Positions 44,462-53,897 are shown, counted from the first letter of the stretch. The stretch: DNA of 64,000 nucleotides from Bacteroidota bacterium (GCA_018266755.1 JAFDZW010000005.1:1-64000); one strand, 5' to 3'. Notes: generated from the letters alone by a model not told the origin. Made by a program: numbers and translations.

Positions 44462-47400
44462 GTGATTTTCACCGGGCTTGTACTCTCTTCATCTGTATTT
44501 GCATCGTGGCAGAAGGTATTTACCTTCAAGTATGGCCGCACTGGTACCTGCGGTTTTTTCTTCAACGAGTTTGTCGGCTTCGTTGGCACATCAGCTGACG
44601 CTGGGGGCATCCTAAAGACCACTGATGGCGGCAGGTCCTGGAGCGTCTGCACACTCCCGCCCAATTATGTGGACAATGTGACGCAGATCCAGATGACGGA
44701 CGAGTACAACGGCTGGGCATCTGTGGAAGATCAATCGAATGTACGAACCGGCATATTACGGACTACTGACGGAGGGCTGACCTGGACGGCGGCTGGGCCG
44801 AAAGGGGATTACTCATGTATTTACGCTACGCCATCAGCGGTTGTAGCCGTGAGTCGTGGTAATTACGGTACGGGAGAGATCTCGACGAATCTTGGCGCGT
44901 CGTGGACAGTCGACAACACGATGAAGTTTATGAATGGTATCGACTTCGTTGACGATATGCATGGTGTCGCTACAGGCTTCTATGCCACTTCATGGAAGCG
45001 AACGGTCGATGGCGGACGCACCTGGACGGCGATCAATCCGCCGCAGCAAACCGAGTCATGGGGTGTCTACGCAGTCAAGGGAACGAGCTACTTTCTTGCA
45101 TGCCCGGAAAAGGATCAGACGATCGTGTCTAATCAAACGATCGGTTCGGTCATGATATCGTCCGATTATGGAAATACCTGGAGTATCGTATATCCAAATC
45201 TTGTCGGTTCGACAGGGGCTGTTATCGGGGTGAACGGGGCAATCTACATCCAGGCATACAATAATAAATCTGTCAACCCTACAGCGACCGGTCTCTTTCG
45301 CTCCACTGACATGGGCAAGACATGGGTGAATGTCGGAGGTCCAAGCAGTCAGAAGGATACCCGTTTTGTGGCTACCGGTTGTAATGGCGGGGTTGTCTAT
45401 GCATTTGACCAGCAGGGGAATATCTGGAAGACACGCGACGGTGGGGACGGAGCCATCACGGAACCGCCGTTTGATCTGATCTTCGATGCAAATTCGATCT
45501 CGATGTCTGGGCCGATCTGTTCAACGACGTTTGCGACCGTACGACTCCGAAATCCATATTGTGAAGATGACTCGCTCGTCTCGGTTACACTTATTGATTC
45601 CAGCTCACCGTTGTTTTCGAGCGGTGCGCTCTCGCTCGTATCGCAAATGAATCTTCCGCTTATCTTGCGTCAGAATGAGCAGGATTCACTTGTATTCCGA
45701 TGGGATCCATCCAAACTCTTTCATCGCGATACAAATATTATTACGAAGGTTCGTTTGCACTACTACTCAAAGATCCTTCAGCGTTTTCTCGATACTATCG
45801 TAACCATCACTGCTCATGCGATTGGGCAAGGTCCTCTGGCTTCGTTGGAGCCGACAAGTATGAACTTCGGTCCGGTTCATTTCTGTACACCATACGATAG
45901 CTTGTTCACAATCAAGAACAATAGTTGCGATACACTCTATATAACCGGCTACACGGCGCTACAGACGGGAGGGTATCTCCTTACGAACGCGGCAGGTGAT
46001 CCACTTGTGTTTCCGCTGGCCCTTATCCAAGGGGATTCGGTAATATTCCGTGTTCGTCTCTCACTCGATGTTGCGGGGTCATACTCGAATCGACTGACGT
46101 TTCATTTGCTTCATCAAGGAATTGGTACCGATTCTTCGATCTCATTTTCGGCATCAATGTCGTCAGCTGGTTCATTTGCCCTCAGTGATTCGCTATACGT
46201 GGAGGACGTATCGACCTGTTCAGAACTCGACACATTTGTTTTAGTTCATAATTATGGATGTAAGCCGTTAGTGATTAGCTCCGTGAGCCTTCAGAATCAG
46301 GTTGCATTTTCTATTGTCGGGACCCCAGGGTTTACATCCCCGATACCGCCAGATAGCACAGGAAAGATCTTTATCAAATTCAAACCGCCAATAGCAACGA
46401 TCTACACTGATCGACTCTCGATCAATATCGAATCTCTCGGAGAAGGCAGCGTTCTGACAATCCCACTTCAGGGTGCCGGAGTTACACAGCCGGCAATGTT
46501 GCTTGCCTCGCTGCCGATCGATACATTGTTCGCTCTGCGGTTGACACGCTGCGACAGTCCGAAACAGTTTCTGATACATATCGGAAATCCTGGATGTCAG
46601 ACGCTTTCCATACTTTCGATTACCCAATCATCGACGACGAATCCCAATGTGACCGTCTCTCACGGTGCTGTGCCAACGACGTTCACCAGTGCCAGAGCAG
46701 GGGTTGATATACGTGTTGTGGCAGATCCGAAGGTGGTACGGTCCGATAGCGGCACGATCACTATTCGGTTTCAATTGCAAGGCGAACTTGCTCGCGATAC
46801 AGTAGTGCGTTACTATCTTACGGTTGGATACGGAAGCCGCACACTTACCGTTGCGCCGGATACGCTCGATCTCGGGACGATGAAGTTCTGTGACACACGC
46901 GATACGACTATATTCATTCGGAGCGAAGGATGTGATACTGTAGAATTGCTTTTCACGCAAGTTACGGGGAATGGAAATCTTACGTTGGAGCAACCGCCAG
47001 GCACGATGATGCCGGCAGGTACGATATATCCACTTCACTTGCATTTTGAGCCAACGATGGCAGGGCCGATCACTGGAGCGATAACCATTTCGGCCCACTC
47101 TGATCCGGATTCGGTCCAGCAAATCCCGATCATCGCGAACGTGATCCCAACGGATACTCTGACCTTCGATTTCTCAGCAAGTAAGGATTCTATTCGAGCA
47201 GGGGATACGATCACATTCGTCATGGTGCCGAAACAGGATGTTCATTTCAAAGCGTTACAAAATATCTCTTTCGTACTGCATTATAATGGCGATTTATTGA
47301 CGTTCATCCCGAAGTACTCAAATGTTCTCGTTTCGAACGCCGCATTTTCTGCAGACCCGCCCGGTGGCACGCCAAAACACACTACTACTCACATATCCCT

Positions 47401-47920
47401 GCAAGGGGTTCCATTTCTAGATTTTACAGCAGGACAACCTGCGATCAAGCTCACATTTGTAGCCGCACTTACCGACTCGATCTCGTCGACGATGTATCTG
47501 TCCGATATCAAGCTCAATAACGACGATCAGATATATGCGAAGTGCGAACTCGGAGTCGTGTCGGTGGTACTCGAATACTCGCTTGCCCTCGGCTGCGGTG
47601 ACCCGTCATTGATTCGGTACATGCAGCTCGGCAATGCTGAAACACTCCTGCTCGGGAATGTGCAACCCGATCCTATTAGTGCCGCAACCGCGTTTCGCAC
47701 CTCGCTGCCATTTACGACACACCTTGCCGGAGATGTAGTATGCGAGTTGTTTGATGCACTCGGTCATAGTATCCTATCTACTACGCAGAAAGACCTTCAA
47801 ACTGGGAAGCACGTGTTCTCACTCGATCTGTCCTCCGTCCCGACAGGGACGTACACATATATTGTCCGCCACACGGCTAACAACGCCTCGGTCGCGGGTA
47901 GACTAACGGTTGTTCGGTAG
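44462..47920 (+). CDS. 1152-residue secreted propeller / anchor-D / cohesin-like protein with type IX domain
   Basis: The start is uncertain. GTG 44462 gives a hydrophobic head (VIFTGLVLSSSVFA) without positive charges. The same frame upstream to the stop at 44408 encodes RHIQRRLLLFS, a proper signal-peptide front, but offers only CTG 44417 or ATA 44435 as starts. Domains: BNR/YCF48-like propeller repeats (about 25-335, TTDGGRSW, TTDGGLTW, VDGGRTW, STDMGKTW), then four or five Ig-like anchor-D modules (about 345-880), then a cohesin-like domain (about 895-1040, FDFSASKDSIRAGD...). The C-terminal ~80 residues end PTGTYTYIVRH...GRLTVVR, a type IX sorting domain. A giant surface protein; ligand unknown. 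Confidence 0.85.
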   Translation: MIFTGLVLSSSVFASWQKVFTFKYGRTGTCGFFFNEFVGFVGTSADAGGILKTTDGGRSWSVCTLPPNYVDNVTQIQMTDEYNGWASVEDQSNVRTGILRTTDGGLTWTAAGPKGDYSCIYATPSAVVAVSRGNYGTGEISTNLGASWTVDNTMKFMNGIDFVDDMHGVATGFYATSWKRTVDGGRTWTAINPPQQTESWGVYAVKGTSYFLACPEKDQTIVSNQTIGSVMISSDYGNTWSIVYPNLVGSTGAVIGVNGAIYIQAYNNKSVNPTATGLFRSTDMGKTWVNVGGPSSQKDTRFVATGCNGGVVYAFDQQGNIWKTRDGGDGAITEPPFDLIFDANSISMSGPICSTTFATVRLRNPYCEDDSLVSVTLIDSSSPLFSSGALSLVSQMNLPLILRQNEQDSLVFRWDPSKLFHRDTNIITKVRLHYYSKILQRFLDTIVTITAHAIGQGPLASLEPTSMNFGPVHFCTPYDSLFTIKNNSCDTLYITGYTALQTGGYLLTNAAGDPLVFPLALIQGDSVIFRVRLSLDVAGSYSNRLTFHLLHQGIGTDSSISFSASMSSAGSFALSDSLYVEDVSTCSELDTFVLVHNYGCKPLVISSVSLQNQVAFSIVGTPGFTSPIPPDSTGKIFIKFKPPIATIYTDRLSINIESLGEGSVLTIPLQGAGVTQPAMLLASLPIDTLFALRLTRCDSPKQFLIHIGNPGCQTLSILSITQSSTTNPNVTVSHGAVPTTFTSARAGVDIRVVADPKVVRSDSGTITIRFQLQGELARDTVVRYYLTVGYGSRTLTVAPDTLDLGTMKFCDTRDTTIFIRSEGCDTVELLFTQVTGNGNLTLEQPPGTMMPAGTIYPLHLHFEPTMAGPITGAITISAHSDPDSVQQIPIIANVIPTDTLTFDFSASKDSIRAGDTITFVMVPKQDVHFKALQNISFVLHYNGDLLTFIPKYSNVLVSNAAFSADPPGGTPKHTTTHISLQGVPFLDFTAGQPAIKLTFVAALTDSISSTMYLSDIKLNNDDQIYAKCELGVVSVVLEYSLALGCGDPSLIRYMQLGNAETLLLGNVQPDPISAATAFRTSLPFTTHLAGDVVCELFDALGHSILSTTQKDLQTGKHVFSLDLSSVPTGTYTYIVRHTANNASVAGRLTVVR

Positions 47921-48030
47921 TTTGCAGCGACCAGACAAATCGAAACTCGCCCGAACCTGCTTTTCTTTCTCATTGTTTACGTGGTGCTCCGCACATCTGC
48001 GGGGAAAATGAATTAGCAAGAGATACGAAT

Positions 48031-49932
48031 ATGTCAAGCGAAGCCGAAGTAGTACAAACCAAGACAGGCACGAACGGGCACACAACCCCGGAATCGATCG
48101 GACAACGACCGAAGGTGCCGCTGACCGTTCTCGATGAAGTCACGATTCGATTTGCTGGCGACTCCGGCGACGGTATGCAGCTTACGGGGACACAGTTTAC
48201 GAATACTACTGCTCTGCTTGGCAATGATCTCTCGACGCTTCCTGACTATCCCGCCGAGATCCGCGCCCCAATCGGTACGCTCTATGGTGTCTCAGGATTT
48301 CAGATCCACTTTAGCTCCAAAGATATTCACACGCCGGGAGACAATCCGGATGTGCTCGTTGCAATGAATCCGGCGGCACTGAAAGTCAATCTGCGCGACC
48401 TGAAAAAGGGTGGTGCGATCATTCTGAATGAAGACGCATTTGACGAAAAGAACCTGAAGCTTGCCAAGTACGACTCGAATCCGTTGCTTGACGATTCTCT
48501 CAAAGGGTACACGGTCTATAAGTTTCCGTTAACCAAGATCACAATCGATGCGGTGCGTGATTTGAAACTTGGCACCAAAGAAGCTGGCCGCTCGAAGAAC
48601 ATGGTGGCCCTCGGCTTGGTGTACTGGCTCTACAACCGTCCGATGGACCCGACCCTTCAGTGGCTCAAGGAGAAGTTCGGCAAAAACGAGCTGATCTATG
48701 AAGCAAACGTTCGTGCACTCAAGGCCGGCTACTATCTCGGCGAAACGGCTGAGCTGTTTCATGCACGCTACGAGGTCAAGCCGGCGAAGTTCACACCAGG
48801 TGTGTACCGCAATGTGATGGGGAACGAGGCAACAGCGCTCGGTTTTGTTGCTGCTTCGGTCAAGTCGGGACTCGATTTGTTCCTCGGTTCGTACCCGATC
48901 ACTCCTGCATCGGATATTTTGCACGAACTTTCGAAATATAAGAATTTCGGTGTCAAGACGTTCCAGGCTGAAGACGAAATCGCAGGTATTTGTACAGCGA
49001 TCGGCGCTTCGTATGCGGGTTGTCTTGCACTTACGACAACGTCGGGGCCTGGGTTGGCACTCAAGGCTGAAGCCATCGGTCTTGCAGTAATGACCGAGCT
49101 TCCGCTCGTTATCGTTGACGTTCAACGCGGTGGCCCGTCGACCGGTCTGCCGACGAAGACGGAACAGGCTGATCTGATGCAGGCGATGTACGGTCGTAAC
49201 GGCGAGTCGCCGGTTGCCGTCATTGCGGCACAGTCGCCGGCCGATTGCTTTAATACGGCCATCGAAGCCTCGCGCATTGCGCTGAAATATATGCTTCCGG
49301 TTATCATGTTGACCGACGGTTATATTGCCAACGGCGCAGAGCCGTGGCTGTTGCCGGATGTCGATGCAATCCCGGCGATCGAGAACAAGCGCGTCTCCAA
49401 GAAGGGCGATGGCGACTTTATGCCGTATGAACGCGATGCGGACAATGCTCGTCCGTGGGCCATACCCGGGATCGAAGGTCTCGAGCACCGCATCGGCGGA
49501 CTCGAAAAACAGCACCGCACGGGGAATGTCAACTACGAGCCGGCAAATCACGACTTTATGGTCCGTTTGCGCCAGCAAAAGGTCGATGGTATCGTAAAGG
49601 ATATTCCACCGACTGAAGTTAACGGACCGAAGAAGGGGAAAGTGTTATTGCTCGGATGGGGCGGTACGTATGGTGCTATCACGACTGCAGCAGAGCAGTT
49701 GCATAGTAAAGGTGTTGCTTCTGCTCACCTGCGCTGGCTAAACCCGCTCCCGCCGGATCTGGGTGATATCCTGAAGAACTACGAGAAAATCGTTATTCCT
49801 GAATTGAATCTCGGACAGCTCCGCCGTGTGATTCGCGATCGTTTCTTGGTGGATGCGATCGGAATCAATAAGGTACAGGGACTTCCGTTTACTCCGCCGG
49901 AAATCATTTCTCAAGTAGAGAAGCTCCTTTAA
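48031..49932 (+). CDS. korA: 2-oxoglutarate:acceptor (ferredoxin) oxidoreductase, fused gamma-alpha subunit
   Basis: 633 residues. A gamma domain (about 36-220, RFAGDSGDGMQLTGTQF, GVSGFQIHFSS) is fused to the alpha/pyrimidine-binding domain (about 250-633, GNEATALGFVAASVKSG, GSYPITPASDILHELS, TTTSGPGLALKAEAIGLA), the KorA layout. With the TPP-binding KorB it decarboxylates 2-oxoglutarate to succinyl-CoA with ferredoxin, or runs in reverse for CO2 fixation. No korB follows; the next gene is on the other strand. A relative acting on other 2-oxoacids is possible. Confidence 0.9.
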   Translation: MSSEAEVVQTKTGTNGHTTPESIGQRPKVPLTVLDEVTIRFAGDSGDGMQLTGTQFTNTTALLGNDLSTLPDYPAEIRAPIGTLYGVSGFQIHFSSKDIHTPGDNPDVLVAMNPAALKVNLRDLKKGGAIILNEDAFDEKNLKLAKYDSNPLLDDSLKGYTVYKFPLTKITIDAVRDLKLGTKEAGRSKNMVALGLVYWLYNRPMDPTLQWLKEKFGKNELIYEANVRALKAGYYLGETAELFHARYEVKPAKFTPGVYRNVMGNEATALGFVAASVKSGLDLFLGSYPITPASDILHELSKYKNFGVKTFQAEDEIAGICTAIGASYAGCLALTTTSGPGLALKAEAIGLAVMTELPLVIVDVQRGGPSTGLPTKTEQADLMQAMYGRNGESPVAVIAAQSPADCFNTAIEASRIALKYMLPVIMLTDGYIANGAEPWLLPDVDAIPAIENKRVSKKGDGDFMPYERDADNARPWAIPGIEGLEHRIGGLEKQHRTGNVNYEPANHDFMVRLRQQKVDGIVKDIPPTEVNGPKKGKVLLLGWGGTYGAITTAAEQLHSKGVASAHLRWLNPLPPDLGDILKNYEKIVIPELNLGQLRRVIRDRFLVDAIGINKVQGLPFTPPEIISQVEKLL

Positions 49933-49957
49933 TCGAGCCGGATAACTTCCAAGTAGA

Positions 49958-50008
49958 AAGAAGTTTATAGAACGCTGTTTACAGCATCTATAAACTTCTT
50001 TTTAGTTT
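49958..50008 (+). terminator. Terminator after korA, overlapping the tlpA 3' end
   Basis: A 14-bp perfect stem AAGAAGTTTATAGA (49958-49971) / TCTATAAACTTCTT (49987-50000), with an inner GCTG/CAGC stem in the loop, followed by TTTAGTTT. The right arm and loop lie inside the last codons of the convergent thioredoxin gene (stop at 49965). Confidence 0.75.
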
Positions 50009-50561
50009 GCTGGCCGATCATTTCGATCGCAATGTGTCCCGTCCGGTCGATTATATATGTGGTAGGGAGTGCGTCGCGAACACCGTAGTTGAAATAGGTA
50101 TATGCTTTCGGATCGATGACAATTTGGTACCGAAGCTTATAATAATCTACGAAATCCTTCACTTTGGACCAGATATTATCTCCTTGGTCAACGGAAATGC
50201 CAATGACATGTACACTATCGGCTAGCATGTCTTCCGATGCCGACTCGAGATCAGGAGTCTCGTACAAGCAAAAGGTACACCACGTTGCCCAGAAATTGAG
50301 AACGACGACTTGACCGCGAAGTTCGGAAAGCGAATGAAATCTGCCAAGGGAATCACGCCAGGAAAAATCGGATGCTAGTCGCAGTTTCGTGCTGTCGGTA
50401 TAGACCTTGTCTCCGTGCCCGTAGAGCGTAGAGATGTTGTTGTAATACTGCGAATCGATATTTGTATTTGGTTGAGCACTCTCTGTAACCGAGGGGGCGC
50501 AACCTACGCTCCAGCTCAGGAGCGCAAGGATTGCCAGCGACGCGAAGTGGGTGTACCTCAT
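49965..50561 (-). CDS. TlpA/ResA-type thioredoxin lipoprotein
   Basis: 198 residues; lipobox SVGC with Cys21. Thioredoxin/AhpC-TSA fold with WATWC95-TF-C98 and the cis-Pro loop DALPTTYIIDR. Lipid-anchored periplasmic thiol oxidoreductase; relatives reduce haem-binding cysteines of cytochrome c or act as peroxiredoxins. A single gene convergent with korA. Confidence 0.9.
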   Translation of the reverse strand: MRYTHFASLAILALLSWSVGCAPSVTESAQPNTNIDSQYYNNISTLYGHGDKVYTDSTKLRLASDFSWRDSLGRFHSLSELRGQVVVLNFWATWCTFCLYETPDLESASEDMLADSVHVIGISVDQGDNIWSKVKDFVDYYKLRYQIVIDPKAYTYFNYGVRDALPTTYIIDRTGHIAIEMIGQQTKKKFIDAVNSVL

Positions 50562-50636
50562 CTATCTGAACAACGCCCGGCCATGGAGAAAGTTACACCG
50601 TTGCGCCATCTTGACAGAAGGGGCGCGAAAATTCCG

Positions 50637-50644
50637 TAATTTTG
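50637..50644 (+). promoter_or_regulatory. TAnnTTTG promoter for sdhB
   Basis: TAATTTTG with TTGACA at 50611-50616, 20 bp upstream; ATG 26 bp downstream at 50670. Confidence 0.6.
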
Positions 50645-50669
50645 TATCAGTTAGATCTACGAACCAGGA

Positions 50670-51386
50670 ATGAACGTCACTTTTCGCATTCAGCGCTACA
50701 ACCCGGAAGTTGACAAAGAGCCGTATTTCAAGGATTATACCCTTGAGAACCTCTCGGGGACGTATCGCGTACTCGATGCGCTGCACGATATCAAGTGGAA
50801 ATTCGACGGGACGCTGACGTTCCGTCGTTCGTGTGCCCATGGCATGTGCGGTTCCGACGGTATTCGCATCAATGGCAAGAACACACTCGCATGTTCGCTG
50901 TTGCTGCAAGATATCAAAGGCATCGGGTCCTCAAAGCCGGTCGTCATTGAGCCGCTTCCATATCTGCCGATCGTCAAGGATCTTGTTGTAGATATGAAGG
51001 ACTTCTACGCAAAGTACGAGCTTGTGAAGCCGTATCTCATTGCGAAGGATGCCCCGCCGGAACATGAGAGACTCCAATCCGAAGAGGATGCCGAACTACT
51101 CATGGAATCCACGAAGTGCATCATGTGCTCCTGTTGCACGACGAGCTGTCCGTCGTTATGGTCGAACGAGAACTACCTCGGGCCGGCCGCCTTCCTTAAG
51201 TCGTTCCGTTTCGCCTTCGATACCCGTGATACGAATCCGGAAGAGCATCTGGCTGCCGTCGATTCTGCCGATGGTATCTGGCGCTGCCACACAATCTTTA
51301 ATTGCGTGGAAGCTTGTCCGAAAGAGATTAATATCACGTGGCATATTTCCCAATTGAAAAAACGCTTAGTTGCCGACGAGCTCTGA
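50670..51386 (+). CDS. sdhB: Succinate dehydrogenase/fumarate reductase iron-sulfur subunit
   Basis: 238 residues. [2Fe-2S] site C55, C60, D63, C75 (SCAHGMCGSDG...LAC); Asp at the third position is also found in E. coli SdhB. [4Fe-4S] and [3Fe-4S] sites follow in KCIMCSCCTTSCP (C160, C163, C166, C170) and NCVEACP. Passes electrons from the flavoprotein SdhA to quinone. Neither sdhA nor the membrane anchor is adjacent. It has its own promoter and terminator, so it is transcribed alone. Confidence 0.95.
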   Translation: MNVTFRIQRYNPEVDKEPYFKDYTLENLSGTYRVLDALHDIKWKFDGTLTFRRSCAHGMCGSDGIRINGKNTLACSLLLQDIKGIGSSKPVVIEPLPYLPIVKDLVVDMKDFYAKYELVKPYLIAKDAPPEHERLQSEEDAELLMESTKCIMCSCCTTSCPSLWSNENYLGPAAFLKSFRFAFDTRDTNPEEHLAAVDSADGIWRCHTIFNCVEACPKEINITWHISQLKKRLVADEL

Positions 51387-51408
51387 TGAGTTGTGAGATC
51401 TACTAGCG

Positions 51409-51446
51409 ACGGTGGGTGAGCACAATGGTTCACCCACCGTTTTTTG
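51409..51446 (+). terminator. Terminator after sdhB
   Basis: ACGGTGGGTGA (51409-51419) pairs with TCACCCACCGT (51430-51440), followed by TTTTTTG. Confidence 0.9.
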
Positions 51447-51488
51447 TCTATGGCAACCTTTTTCATTGGTAGTCGTAGGAAATGTCTG

Positions 51489-52166
51489 ATGAGATATGGC
51501 TTGATTATCCTTGTTCTTGTGCTCTCTTGCGGGAGCATTTGGGCCCAGACCCGAACGGTGAACCGTTCGTCGTCCGTGTTTCGCATCGCTCGACTGAAAT
51601 ATGAAGGCGGGAGCGACTGGTACAACGGACAGACGGAAGAGCCGAATTTGTTGCGCTTCGTCGCCCAGCACACAAATATTCAGACCGATCCGGAATATCT
51701 CTGGGTGGATATTGCAAGCGACGATATTTTCTCATATCCGTTTCTGTTTATGACCGGCCACGGGAATGTTGAATTTACTGAATCCGAGGCGAAGCGGCTT
51801 CGCGCGTATCTCGATGCCGGCGGATTCCTCTATATCGACGATGACTATGGTCTCGACAAAGCACTCAGACGAGAGATGGTGAAGGTATATCCCGACCAGG
51901 AATTCAAAGAACTTCCATTTTCTCACGAGCTATTCCATTGTCATTTCGATTTTCCGAACGGCACCCCTAAGATCCATGAGCATGATGGAAAGGCGCCTCA
52001 GGCATTCGGCCTCTTTAGTGGTGGTAGGATGACTGTTCTTTATACGTATGAGTCCAATCCGAGCGACGGATGGGACGATCCGGATGTACACAACGACCCG
52101 CCCGACAAGCGCGAAGAAGCGTTGAAGTTCGGTACGAATATTGTAGTGTACGCATTGACGCATTAA
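51489..52166 (+). CDS. DUF4159 exported protein
   Basis: 225 residues from ATG 51489 (MRYGLIILV); a 15-residue upstream extension overlaps the sdhB terminator area and is rejected. Signal peptide ends at IWAQ (about residue 20). The DUF4159 fold shows RLKYEGGSDWYNG, FLFMTGHGNVEFTESE and GGFLYIDDDYG, the last resembling a glutamine-amidotransferase-like (ThuA-type) core seen in this family. Function unknown; DUF4159 genes often sit near MoxR/vWA membrane proteins elsewhere, but not here. 16 bp upstream of dapB. Confidence 0.88.
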   Translation: MRYGLIILVLVLSCGSIWAQTRTVNRSSSVFRIARLKYEGGSDWYNGQTEEPNLLRFVAQHTNIQTDPEYLWVDIASDDIFSYPFLFMTGHGNVEFTESEAKRLRAYLDAGGFLYIDDDYGLDKALRREMVKVYPDQEFKELPFSHELFHCHFDFPNGTPKIHEHDGKAPQAFGLFSGGRMTVLYTYESNPSDGWDDPDVHNDPPDKREEALKFGTNIVVYALTH

Positions 52167-52182
52167 ACCGTATTTTCGCACC

Positions 52183-52929
52183 ATGAAGATTGCACTCATC
52201 GGGTATGGGAAGATGGGCCACGAAGTCGAATCGGCCGCGATCTTGCGTTCCCACGAGATTGTCGCGAAGTTCGATGTCGATTCTCCGCTGTCTGTCGAGT
52301 CGATGCAGCAATCCGGCGCAGTCGTTGCGATTGACTTCACCCAGCCCGATACCGTGTTGGGAAATATGCGGATCGCCGCTCGGGCCGGTGTGCCTATCGT
52401 GATCGGGACTACCGGCTGGGAGAAGCAGATGGATGCGGTCGCTTCCGAGACGAAGGCATCGGGTATCGCCTGCGTATTCGCGTCGAATTTTTCCATTGGA
52501 GTGAATCTGTTCTTGCGCATCGTAGCCGAAGCGTCGAGGTTGCTTGATAAAGCCGACTACGACGTGTATATTAACGAGGCGCACCACAATGCGAAGAAGG
52601 ATTTCCCGAGTGGGACAGCCTTGCGACTTGCCGATGCTGTATTGTCCGGTATGAAATCTAAGACGCACTTCTCGTCCGAGCTTGAACAAGGTACCGCCCC
52701 TCAGCGCGATGCCCTCTATATCAGTTCGATCCGTGCAGGTGCTATTACCGGGACGCATACCGTCGGGTACGATTCCGCGGTTGACCAGATAGAGCTGACC
52801 CATCGTGCCAAGTCCCGTGCAGGTTTTGCGCTCGGAGCCGTTCGTGCTGCCGAGTGGATTGTCGGAAGGCAGGGGATGTACCGCTTCGAAGAACACATTA
52901 ACGAGATCCTTGGAATCTCGGAGGACTGA
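52183..52929 (+). CDS. dapB: 4-hydroxy-tetrahydrodipicolinate reductase
   Basis: 248 residues. Second committed step of lysine/diaminopimelate synthesis. NAD(P) motif IGYGKMG at 5-11, IGTTGWEK near 70, and the catalytic HHNAKKDFPSGTA near 130-142 (family HHxxKxDxPSGTA). TATTTTCG at 52171-52178 ends four bases before the ATG, so the mRNA may be leaderless. Two bases separate it from dapA. Confidence 0.97.
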   Translation: MKIALIGYGKMGHEVESAAILRSHEIVAKFDVDSPLSVESMQQSGAVVAIDFTQPDTVLGNMRIAARAGVPIVIGTTGWEKQMDAVASETKASGIACVFASNFSIGVNLFLRIVAEASRLLDKADYDVYINEAHHNAKKDFPSGTALRLADAVLSGMKSKTHFSSELEQGTAPQRDALYISSIRAGAITGTHTVGYDSAVDQIELTHRAKSRAGFALGAVRAAEWIVGRQGMYRFEEHINEILGISED

Positions 52930-52931
52930 TT

Positions 52932-53837
52932 ATGATCGATACCAAACTCATTCGCGGTACGGGTACCGCCATCGTTACACCATTCACTGCATCTGGTGAA
53001 ATCGATTATGACGCCACCAAGACGCTCCTTGATTATCAGATCGATGGCGGTGTCGAAATGATCGTCCCGCTCGGATCGACCGGGGAGAACCCAACGATCA
53101 CCGCAGCGGAACGAACCCGGTTTCTTGCTTTTGTGACAGAGTATGTCAATAGCAGGGCAGTTGTCATTGCAGGTACAGGAACGAACGACACGCGTTCGTC
53201 CGTCGCCAACACGCGCGAGGCGTTAGAACTTGGCGCAGACGCCGTGCTTGCGGTGACGCCCTACTATAACAAACCTACTCCGGACGGCCTGTTCGCTCAT
53301 TTCAGTGCAATCGCCGAGGTTGGGCTTCCAGTAGTGCTCTATAATGTCCCTGGCAGAACAGGTTTGAACATGTCGGCCGAGACGACCTTACGCTGTGCCG
53401 AGATCGAGAATGTGGTCGCAGTGAAGGAAGCAAGCGCGAACATGGAGCAGTGTATGGAAATCATTCGTAATTCTCCCAAGGGTTTCCGGTTGCTTTCAGG
53501 TGAGGATAATCTAACCGTACCGCTGATCTCTGTTGGTGGACGCGGGGTCATTAGCGTAACTTCCAATGTTGTCCCGAGTGAGTTCTCACGGATGGTTCGC
53601 TTTGCGCTCGACGGCCAATTTGCAGAGGCAAAAGCGATTCATTATGAATTACTAGACCTGATGAAAGTAATGTTTGTCGAATCGAACCCCGGACCGGTAA
53701 AGGCCGCTCTATCGATGATGAGATTGATAGGGGAACATTACCGCTTGCCGCTTGTGGCAATGCGAGCAGAGAGCAGAAAACGCGTTCTTGAAGTTCTCAT
53801 GCAACTCGAGAGCGTGGTGGTGGAAGAATTTCAGTAA
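52932..53837 (+). CDS. dapA: 4-hydroxy-tetrahydrodipicolinate synthase
   Basis: 301 residues, TIM-barrel aldolase. Condenses pyruvate with aspartate semialdehyde. GSTGENPT near 42-49, YYNKPTPDGLFAHF near 112, YNVPGRTG near 138 and the Schiff-base VAVKEAS with Lys near 166. Forms the dapB-dapA pair supplying lysine and peptidoglycan. Confidence 0.97.
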   Translation: MIDTKLIRGTGTAIVTPFTASGEIDYDATKTLLDYQIDGGVEMIVPLGSTGENPTITAAERTRFLAFVTEYVNSRAVVIAGTGTNDTRSSVANTREALELGADAVLAVTPYYNKPTPDGLFAHFSAIAEVGLPVVLYNVPGRTGLNMSAETTLRCAEIENVVAVKEASANMEQCMEIIRNSPKGFRLLSGEDNLTVPLISVGGRGVISVTSNVVPSEFSRMVRFALDGQFAEAKAIHYELLDLMKVMFVESNPGPVKAALSMMRLIGEHYRLPLVAMRAESRKRVLEVLMQLESVVVEEFQ

Positions 53838-53840
53838 GCG

Positions 53841-53876
53841 AAAAAAGAAAGGGGCTGAGCAGCCCCTTTCTTTTTT
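53841..53876. terminator. Bidirectional terminator dapA / GlmU-like gene
   Basis: GAAAGGGGCT (53847-53856) pairs with AGCCCCTTTC (53861-53870), with six A before and six T after. Confidence 0.92.
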
Positions 53877-53897
53877 GCATGTAGGTAATTAGCGTAA

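Noticed and set aside
48529-49578. 349-codon minus-strand frame opposite korA
   Set aside because: Shadow of korA, rich in Arg/His/Cys with no domain.
50832-50895. Missing third cysteine in the [2Fe-2S] motif of SdhB
   Set aside because: Asp at this position is also found in E. coli SdhB and is functional.
52015-52896. 293-codon minus-strand frame opposite dapB
   Set aside because: Antisense shadow of a well-supported enzyme gene.
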